The notes beneath the pieces were generated by a model. The model did no database searches. It worked only from the letters and a program-made list of their open reading frames with translations, and had not been told where the DNA came from. DNA of 11,920 nt, from assembly GCA_964512995.1 (NCBI GenBank), contig CAZELM010000077.1, forward strand, positions 1 through 11,920. Direction: 5' to 3'. Positions 6,664 to 11,920 of the stretch are shown here, in pieces. Within the stretch, counting starts at the first letter, position 1, and each line of letters opens with the position of its first letter. The stretch comes from CAZELM01 sp964512995. Its GTDB lineage: Bacteria > CSSED10-310. The position numbers and the translations under genes are program-made.

Positions 6664-7272
6664 TTAAAATTGGATACCGGAAAAGCACATAAAGGAGATG
6701 GCAATCAGACCGGTCAGGATCATCGTGATCCCCAGTCCGCGAAGTGGGCCGGGAATGTTGCTGTAGCGGAGTTTCTGACGATTGGCGGCCATGGCCACGA
6801 TGGCCAGCATCCATCCCAATCCACTGGATGTTCCGAATACGGTTGATTGCGCCAGACTATATTCCCGCTCCACCAAAAACAGCGACGCGCCCAAAATGGC
6901 GCAATTGACAGCGATCAGGGGCAGGAATATTCCCAATGCGTTGTAGAGGCGCTGGCTATAGCTGTCGACCGCCATTTCGACAATCTGAGTCATCACAGCA
7001 ATTGTCGCGATATATGCGATAAATCCGAGAAAGCTCAGATCGACATTGGGAAGGCCAGCCCAAGTCAGTGCGCCTTTTTTTAACAGAAAGTTGTAAATGA
7101 ACCAGTTGGCAGGGCAGGTGATGGTCATGACAAAGACAACCGCAATCCCCAGACCAAACGCCGTGTCCACACGCTTGGATACTGCGAGATAGGAACACAT
7201 CCCGAGAAAGAAGGCCAGGAGGATATTCTCGACAAAAATCGATTTGATGGCCAGACTGATCAGATCTTCCAT
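6664..7272 (-). CDS. nqrE: Na+-translocating NADH:quinone reductase subunit E
   Basis: 202 residues with about six membrane helices, full length for the NqrE/RnfA family. NqrE and NqrD form an inverted pair in the membrane core that carries an iron centre and takes part in Na+ passage. Cys26 (GMCSYLA) and Cys124 (AVNCAILG) match the conserved cysteines in the half-channel motifs of this family. Other expected family stretches are VENILLAFFLGMC near the start and the AVNCAILGASLFLVERE region. The ATG at 7272 follows the nqrD stop by three bases, so the two are almost certainly co-translated. The presence of nqrA and nqrF identifies the cluster as NQR rather than the related RNF. Confidence 0.97.
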   Translation of the reverse strand: MEDLISLAIKSIFVENILLAFFLGMCSYLAVSKRVDTAFGLGIAVVFVMTITCPANWFIYNFLLKKGALTWAGLPNVDLSFLGFIAYIATIAVMTQIVEMAVDSYSQRLYNALGIFLPLIAVNCAILGASLFLVEREYSLAQSTVFGTSSGLGWMLAIVAMAANRQKLRYSNIPGPLRGLGITMILTGLIAISFMCFSGIQF

Positions 7273-7275
7273 GAG

Positions 7276-7905
7276 TTAATCCTCCACTTTGCGGGAAATC
7301 GCTCGCTGAACCCAGATAATGACACCCAGTAACAGGAAGGCTCCAGGAGCCAGCACCATGATTCCCATGTTGATATATCCCATATCATATAATGCCTGGG
7401 GAACGACCTTGAATCCAAAAACACTGCCACTCCCCAGCAACTCCCGGCAAAACGAGACCAGCATCAGGATCCAGGCATAACCCAGCCCATTACCGAGTCC
7501 GTCCAGAGCAGATGGCCAGGGAGGATTGGCCATTGCATATGCTTCAGCCCGACCCATCAGGATGCAGTTGGTGATGATGAGTCCGACAAAAACACTGAGC
7601 TGTTTGGATATGTCATAGACAAACGCTTTGAGTATCTGATCTGCAACAATGACCAGAGTGGCTACCACGGACAGCATCACCAATATCCGAATCTTGGAGG
7701 GGATGAAATTCCGAAGCAAGGATATGGCGACATTGGATAATGCCGTGACAAAAATAACCGCCAGCGACATCACCAATGCGGTATCCATTTTCACAGTCAC
7801 AGCCAGTGATGAACAGATTCCCAACACCTGGATCGAAATCGGATTATTGTCCCACAGGGGATCCGTGATGGCTTTTTTATCTTTTTTCGACAAGAATGAA
7901 CTCAC
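7276..7905 (-). CDS. nqrD: Na+-translocating NADH:quinone reductase subunit D
   Basis: 209 residues and about six membrane helices, the partner of NqrE in the central iron-binding core. Cys31 (LGICSSLAVT) and Cys114 (ITNCILMGRAEAYA) are the conserved cysteines expected for this subunit. The start is taken as the GTG at 7905, preceded on the same strand by GAGGAG at five to six bases, giving MSSFLSKKDKK. No in-frame ATG lies near it. The gene follows nqrC by 17 bases and precedes nqrE by 3. Confidence 0.97.
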   Translation of the reverse strand: MSSFLSKKDKKAITDPLWDNNPISIQVLGICSSLAVTVKMDTALVMSLAVIFVTALSNVAISLLRNFIPSKIRILVMLSVVATLVIVADQILKAFVYDISKQLSVFVGLIITNCILMGRAEAYAMANPPWPSALDGLGNGLGYAWILMLVSFCRELLGSGSVFGFKVVPQALYDMGYINMGIMVLAPGAFLLLGVIIWVQRAISRKVED

Positions 7906-7922
7906 AAGATACTCCTCTCACA

Positions 7923-8645
7923 TTAATGTAAGGCTGATCCATTCTGGATTTTCAGGAGATATGGTTTGTAACGTTCCAGATCCTTCTTCAGGAACACATT
8001 GATCCCATTTCCAGTCAGTGTGGCTCCACTGATCCCATCGACCGTGTGACGCAATTTTTCGTCTGCCAGTCCCGCAGGAATTTTTCCTTTGGCCACTGTG
8101 ATCGATATCAGTTCGCCAGACTCATTAAAAATCGTTTTCCCTTTGAAATGATCGGTAAACCATCTTTGTTCGATTTCACCACCCAGACCCGGCGTCTCAC
8201 CGTGCTGGTAAAATGTGATCCCTTTGATCGTTTTTCCATCGGATTCCAGGGCCAGATACCCATAGATGGTTGACCATAATCCTTTACCGGAAACGGGCAG
8301 GCAATATGCTGTGATCACACCACTATCCTTGCGGACATACAAGGGGAGCAGTCCCGGGTCTTTTTCCGGTTCAATCGTTCCGGGATCCCGGTCCGGGATC
8401 TGTTCACCATTGGCATCGATGACAATTCCGGAGATCCGTTCCTGATAAAGATGCTCCATCTCATCCAGTGTGTGGTTCTTTGGATTTTCGATCAGGCCGG
8501 TTGCCAGAAGGATATTCTTATGCACATCGAACTCCACATTCCGGTTGATCATGGGTTTGAGCGCTCCAGCAGCCAATGCCAAAACCACGCTGCAGGAAAC
8601 ACAAATCAAAAGCGCAAACGAGATGGTGTAACGATCACTGTGCAT
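7923..8645 (-). CDS. nqrC: Na+-translocating NADH:quinone reductase subunit C (FMN-binding)
   Basis: 240 residues: one N-terminal membrane helix (~8-30) and a periplasmic FMN-binding domain. The flavin-transfer motif DGISGAT spans 203-209, so FMN should be joined to Thr209 by a phosphoester bond. GETPGLGGEIE (149-159) is another family hallmark. The ATG at 8645 is chosen because AGGAG lies eight bases upstream and MHSDRYTISF leads straight into the helix. The frame stays open to 8693 but that would only add an unlikely tail inside nqrB. The start overlaps the nqrB stop by 11 bases. Attaching FMN normally needs an ApbE-type flavin transferase, which is not in the window. Confidence 0.95.
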   Translation of the reverse strand: MHSDRYTISFALLICVSCSVVLALAAGALKPMINRNVEFDVHKNILLATGLIENPKNHTLDEMEHLYQERISGIVIDANGEQIPDRDPGTIEPEKDPGLLPLYVRKDSGVITAYCLPVSGKGLWSTIYGYLALESDGKTIKGITFYQHGETPGLGGEIEQRWFTDHFKGKTIFNESGELISITVAKGKIPAGLADEKLRHTVDGISGATLTGNGINVFLKKDLERYKPYLLKIQNGSALH

Positions 8646-9828
8646 AACGCATTCTCCTGGCTCGAACATTGAACTGAACAACGATATAATCAATCAGTGG
8701 AGAAAATACATTCAACAGCAGAATAGCCAGCATGGTGCCTTCCGGATACGCCGGATTAACGACGCGCACCAGAGCGGTGATCACGCCGACGAGGAATCCG
8801 AATACCCATTTACCGGTTCTTGTTTCCGGATGAGTGACCGGGTCGGTTGCCATAAACACGATGCCGAACAAAAATCCGCCCATCACCAGATGATGTAATA
8901 CCGGGAGCGATACCATGCCGGGAGCACTGGCATCTCCAATCAAGCGTAGTCCCCATACCGTAGCACTGAGCCCCAGAATCGAGCTCACCATTACCCGCCA
9001 ACTGGCAATGCCGGTAATCAACAGGATGGCAGCACCCAGCAAAATGGCAATTTTGGAGGTTTCTCCGATACTGCCGGGAATCGTTCCGATCAGGCAATCC
9101 ATGAACGAGTAATGCTGCGTAATCGCTGTGACGGCATTCAGACCCATTTCCCGGGAAGCCGCTCCAAGCGCTAAAGGTGTCGCACCGGTGAAGGCATCGA
9201 CCGTCTGACGTCCCTGTTCCAGATTCACCCATACGGAATCACCGGATATCTGGCCGGGATAGGTGAAAAACAGAAATGCCCGTGTTATCAAGGCAGGATT
9301 GACGATATTCATCCCCGTTCCGCCAAAAACCTCTTTTCCGATAATAACACCAAAACTCACGGCAATGATGAGCTGCCACCAGGGAATGGTCGGAGGAACA
9401 ATCAACGGAATCAGCCAGCCTGTGACCAGATACCCCTCACTGACTTCCTCCTTGCGCCAGATGGCAAACAAGAATTCCCAACCCATACCGACACCATAGG
9501 AGATCACGAGAAGTGGGATAAAGGTCCACAAACCTGCCCATACCGAAATCCAGAAATCTGGTTCCAGACCATAAGCGGCCCGGGATTGCGCACCGATATT
9601 CCATATGCCGAACAAAGTGGCCGGGATCATGGCAGCAATCACCACGCTCATGACGCGTTTCAGATCATTGGCATCCCGGATATGAGGCCCCTTTTGAGTT
9701 CGATGTCCGATACTGAACAGAAATGTGTCGAACGCATCGAACAACGGCCAGATTTTATGGAATCGGCCGCCTTTTTCCCATAACGCCCGAATATCGGTTT
9801 TATTTTGTGGAGTATGTTGGTTCGCCAT
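8635..9828 (-). CDS. nqrB: Na+-translocating NADH:quinone reductase subunit B
   Basis: 397 residues, the largest membrane subunit, with about ten helices. It carries a covalent FMN, and riboflavin in characterised complexes, and is central to Na+ transport and quinone reduction. The FMN site is DAFTGATP (211-218), so FMN should be on Thr217. EVFGGTGMNIVNPAL (166-180) and MATDPVTHPE are typical of the NqrB/RnfD family. The ATG at 9828 has a strong GGAGG four to five bases upstream. It lies 11 bases after the nqrA stop and overlaps nqrC by 11 bases. Confidence 0.97.
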   Translation of the reverse strand: MANQHTPQNKTDIRALWEKGGRFHKIWPLFDAFDTFLFSIGHRTQKGPHIRDANDLKRVMSVVIAAMIPATLFGIWNIGAQSRAAYGLEPDFWISVWAGLWTFIPLLVISYGVGMGWEFLFAIWRKEEVSEGYLVTGWLIPLIVPPTIPWWQLIIAVSFGVIIGKEVFGGTGMNIVNPALITRAFLFFTYPGQISGDSVWVNLEQGRQTVDAFTGATPLALGAASREMGLNAVTAITQHYSFMDCLIGTIPGSIGETSKIAILLGAAILLITGIASWRVMVSSILGLSATVWGLRLIGDASAPGMVSLPVLHHLVMGGFLFGIVFMATDPVTHPETRTGKWVFGFLVGVITALVRVVNPAYPEGTMLAILLLNVFSPLIDYIVVQFNVRARRMRYAQ

Positions 9829-9839
9829 GGCGACCTCCT

Positions 9840-11198
9840 CTAAGTATTTTCCGCTTCGTACAAATCCAAACCTTTTCGGATGATCTCCCCGAGTTCGATT
9901 TTGGAGGCACAGGCAAAGGTGCAGAGTGATACATCTTCCTCAGTAAGCTCCAGCAGTCCCAGACTCTCTGCTTCTTCCAGGTCGCCGGCCAGAATGGCGC
10001 GAATCAGATAGGAAAGGTGAATGTCCAACGGGAAAACCCGATCCCATGCGCCAATATTGACAATGGGACGAAGTCCACCGTTTGTACGGGTATCCATTTC
10101 ATATTCTCTGAGCGGGAACAGACTCGACGCGAATGTGTTGAAGATACTGAACTTTTTCAATCCCGGCATTCCCCATCCAAAGAGTTCGCGTTTCTCTTCA
10201 TCCGGCAGCACGGTGCAGGTGGTATCATAGAATCCCATGAATCCATTCCGTTGAACCGTTGTTCCGGACAAAACGGAACCTGAGATATACCGGTGAACAC
10301 CATCGGATTCCCGATTCGCCACTAAGGTGGACACGGGAACACCCAGCCGGGTGCGGAGATATTTACGATCGGTCAAACCACTCCCGGATACCGCCAGCAC
10401 CCGTTGGACCGGAAATCGGCCGGTGTGAAAAAATTCTGCGATATGCACCACATCCACCGCTCGCAAATACCAGATGACCTGACCCGGTTTGATTGGCTCA
10501 ATAAACCGGATTTGCGTTCCAACCAATCCAGCCGGATGGGGACCTTTAAAATGATGGATGATGACGCCATCCAGGTTCTGATAAGCCGGTATGGCGTTGG
10601 ATCCATATTTCAGTGTCAGATATACAGCCCCATCCGTCAACCGCTTCAGGATCTCTACACCCATCCGGAACTCCGATTCCCGCCCCGTCATAATGATATC
10701 CGGATCAGCAGCCAGGGGTTCAGTGTCCATTCCATTGATATAAATCGCCTGCGGTCTCCGGTTGGGATCCGCGATCTTTCCCAAGGGACGCTGGCGCAGC
10801 ATGGGCCAGACACCTCCAGCCATCATCGAGCGGATCAAAACCTCGGCCTGCGCTGATCTGATCTGCTGGGTATCCCAATTATCATGTACAATCCACTCCT
10901 CGGATTGATCCAGTTCAATGACCATCTCGACAACCGCTCTGCGGAATCCTCTGACAATCTGCTGGACAGTCCCAGCCCCTGGAGATACAAATACGATATC
11001 GGGAAGATGTTTGGCACAAAACAACGGAGTCCCACACCGGACACGATCCCCCTCTTTGACCAGTATCCTGGGTTTTACTCCAAGGAAATCAGAGGGTTTC
11101 AACGCAATGACGGGAGGTGACGGCGCCGTTTCCAGATCAGATCCTGGCTTTCCAGCCAAGGGGATATCCAATCCTCTCTTGATATTGAATACAGCCAT
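9840..11198 (-). CDS. nqrA: Na+-translocating NADH:quinone reductase subunit A
   Basis: 452 residues, close to the usual ~447. It is a peripheral cytoplasmic subunit with no membrane helix and has been linked to quinone binding. It opens with FNIKRGLDIPLAGKP, as in the family. A barrel-sandwich (lipoyl-like) stretch at ~70-96 contains SPGAGTV. NGMDTEPLAADPD (155-167), FKGPHPAGLVGTQI and FFHTGRFP are strongly conserved family blocks. The ATG at 11198 follows AAAGGT at eight bases. It is first in the six-gene operon, with a candidate promoter upstream at 11259-11288. The presence of NqrA separates Na+-NQR from RNF complexes, which have RnfB and RnfC instead. Confidence 0.97.
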   Translation of the reverse strand: MAVFNIKRGLDIPLAGKPGSDLETAPSPPVIALKPSDFLGVKPRILVKEGDRVRCGTPLFCAKHLPDIVFVSPGAGTVQQIVRGFRRAVVEMVIELDQSEEWIVHDNWDTQQIRSAQAEVLIRSMMAGGVWPMLRQRPLGKIADPNRRPQAIYINGMDTEPLAADPDIIMTGRESEFRMGVEILKRLTDGAVYLTLKYGSNAIPAYQNLDGVIIHHFKGPHPAGLVGTQIRFIEPIKPGQVIWYLRAVDVVHIAEFFHTGRFPVQRVLAVSGSGLTDRKYLRTRLGVPVSTLVANRESDGVHRYISGSVLSGTTVQRNGFMGFYDTTCTVLPDEEKRELFGWGMPGLKKFSIFNTFASSLFPLREYEMDTRTNGGLRPIVNIGAWDRVFPLDIHLSYLIRAILAGDLEEAESLGLLELTEEDVSLCTFACASKIELGEIIRKGLDLYEAENT

Positions 11199-11258
11199 TA
11201 TTGACTACCTTTTCTAATGGATACTCTTTGATAATCTCAGACAAAAACCACGAAACTG

Positions 11259-11288
11259 ATTCTACAATTTTTTTATCGCAACTTTCAA
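11259..11288 (-). promoter_or_regulatory. Candidate sigma70-like promoter of the nqr operon
   Basis: On the - strand TTGAAA (11288-11283; 5 of 6 to TTGACA) and TAGAAT (11264-11259; 5 of 6 to TATAAT) are separated by 18 bases that include an A7 run. The expected start near 11252 gives a leader of about 54 bases before nqrA. The region is A/T-rich compared with the genes. Confidence 0.5.
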
Positions 11289-11336
11289 ATATGGATCATC
11301 AATTTAGATCCAATATTCGTAACCATTCACCGAAAA

Positions 11337-11536
11337 AATCCCCTCTGGAAAGAGGGTGGCACGCAGAATCAAGTTATTGAAACCAGATCGGCCTGTTGGA
11401 AGAGTTGATTCTGCGTGATGGGGTGTGTATTTGGAATGTCGGAACACACCCCGTCTCTGCTTCGCTCACCGAGAAACCATGCTGAATCCAGCCAAACCGT
11501 GGCTTCGCAGAGCCACCCCTCTTAATAGAGGGCATT
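11337..11536. mobile_element. ~200-bp composite inverted-repeat element (MITE/REPIN-like), non-coding
   Basis: The two ends are inverted copies. The left end reads AATCCCCTCT, four bases, then AGAGGGTGGC (11337-11359). The right end, read on the - strand, is AATGCCCTCT, four bases, then AGAGGGGTGGC (11536-11512). Between them are a perfect 13-bp inverted repeat CACGCAGAATCAA (11360-11372) with 11405-11417, a perfect 9-bp stem GGGGTGTGT (11420-11428) with ACACACCCC (11444-11452), and GTGGCT (11499-11504) with AGCCAC (11511-11516). It has no gene. The CCCTCT hairpin plus GGGGTGTGT arrangement resembles repeats scattered in many bacterial genomes. Mobility and family are inference. It sits about 50 bases upstream of the nqr promoter. 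Confidence 0.6.
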
Positions 11537-11706
11537 CTGGCTGGTTCTCACCGGTTGAACGATTACAAAACTTCAAAGAGCCTATCGGGAAGTGTAGGGA
11601 TCATCATTCCGGATCCACACTCTGCTTCCTCGGATAATACAATCACCCGGCCAATGATGGGAATGCGTTTAACGATACAGAGAAGTCAATGGGTGACACT
11701 CAGTGA
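11537..11706. other. Short non-coding spacer between the inverted-repeat element and the tandem array
   Basis: No gene is supported. An imperfect hairpin may form at ~11591-11620 (GTGTAGGGATC against GGATCCACAC). The open frame at 11425-11637 crosses the inverted-repeat element and is not called. Confidence 0.5.
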
Positions 11707-11920
11707 TCATTTACCGAGCTTCCGCGGTCATCTGCTGACCTTCCGCGATCGTTTACCGGGCTTTCCCTGGTCATTTACCGGGCTTCACTGGTCATTTACC
11801 GAGCTTCCCTGGTCATTTACCGGGCTTCACTGGTCATTTACCGAGCTTCACTGGTCATCTACCGGGCTTCACTGGTCATCTACCGGGCTTCACTGGTCAT
11901 CTACCGGGCTTCACTGGTCA
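11707..11920. repeat. 21-bp tandem repeat array, running off the window; possible IS21-family terminal repeats
   Basis: Ten units start at 11707, 11728, 11749, 11771, 11792, 11813, 11834, 11855, 11876 and 11897, and an eleventh begins at 11918. Units start TCATTTACC or TCATCTACC and end TTCACTGG or TTCCCTGG. The first three are degenerate and the third has one extra base; the last three (11855-11917) are identical. Units 11771-11812 and 11813-11854 form a 42-bp higher-order pair. There are no spacers, so it is not CRISPR. The left-edge wording (GTGATCATTTACCGAG) resembles terminal repeats of IS21-family insertion sequences; that assignment is from memory and tentative. Confidence 0.8.

Noticed and set aside
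5365..11198. RNF complex instead of NQR
   Set aside because: NqrA and an NqrF with NADH, FAD and [2Fe-2S] motifs are present, and no RnfB or RnfC is seen.
11425..11637. 70-codon open frame in the right intergenic region
   Set aside because: It starts inside a perfect inverted repeat and crosses the element boundary; its composition follows the repeats.
11707..11920. CRISPR array
   Set aside because: The 21-bp units are directly adjacent with no spacers, and no cas gene is present.

Overview
The window looks like chromosomal DNA from a Gram-negative, probably anaerobic or facultative bacterium. The reasons are a complete six-subunit Na+-translocating NADH:quinone reductase (nqrABCDEF) followed by a bacterial 2[4Fe-4S] ferredoxin, moderate GC content and strong Shine-Dalgarno sequences. 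The phylum cannot be fixed from the sequence. No rRNA, tRNA, CRISPR array or complete transposase gene was seen.

Layout. Bases 1-1403 (+) hold the 3' part of a surface or secreted protein with collagen-like Gly-X-Y repeats, a tail-fibre-like linker and a C-terminal fibrinogen-like domain. Bases 1404-1906 are non-coding, with one strong hairpin and then a candidate promoter and 5'-UTR hairpin. Bases 1907-5006 (+) form a tightly overlapped three-gene unit. Its first two genes are full-length paralogues with a proteasome/HslV-like (Ntn-hydrolase) layout, and the third is an EamA-type transporter. The unit ends at a strong bidirectional terminator (5010-5046). Converging on that terminator from the other side is the minus-strand block 11198 to 5113: nqrA, nqrB, nqrC, nqrD, nqrE, nqrF and the ferredoxin. 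It has a sigma70-like promoter before nqrA and a second possible promoter with a dyad before the ferredoxin gene. Bases 11300-11920 are repeat-rich: a ~200-bp composite inverted-repeat element (MITE/REPIN-like), then a 21-bp tandem repeat array that runs off the right edge and resembles the terminal repeats of IS21-family elements.

How the genes work together. NqrA-F form one membrane complex that oxidises NADH, reduces quinone and exports Na+. The ferredoxin downstream may exchange electrons with it or with another redox partner. The most novel part is the paralogous pair at 1907-4062. The second protein (B) would expose an N-terminal Thr after Met removal and has Asp and Lys near the positions of the HslV/proteasome catalytic residues. 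The first protein (A) lacks the terminal Thr and the Lys. This suggests a two-subunit proteasome-like particle with one active and one structural subunit, co-expressed with a small-molecule exporter.
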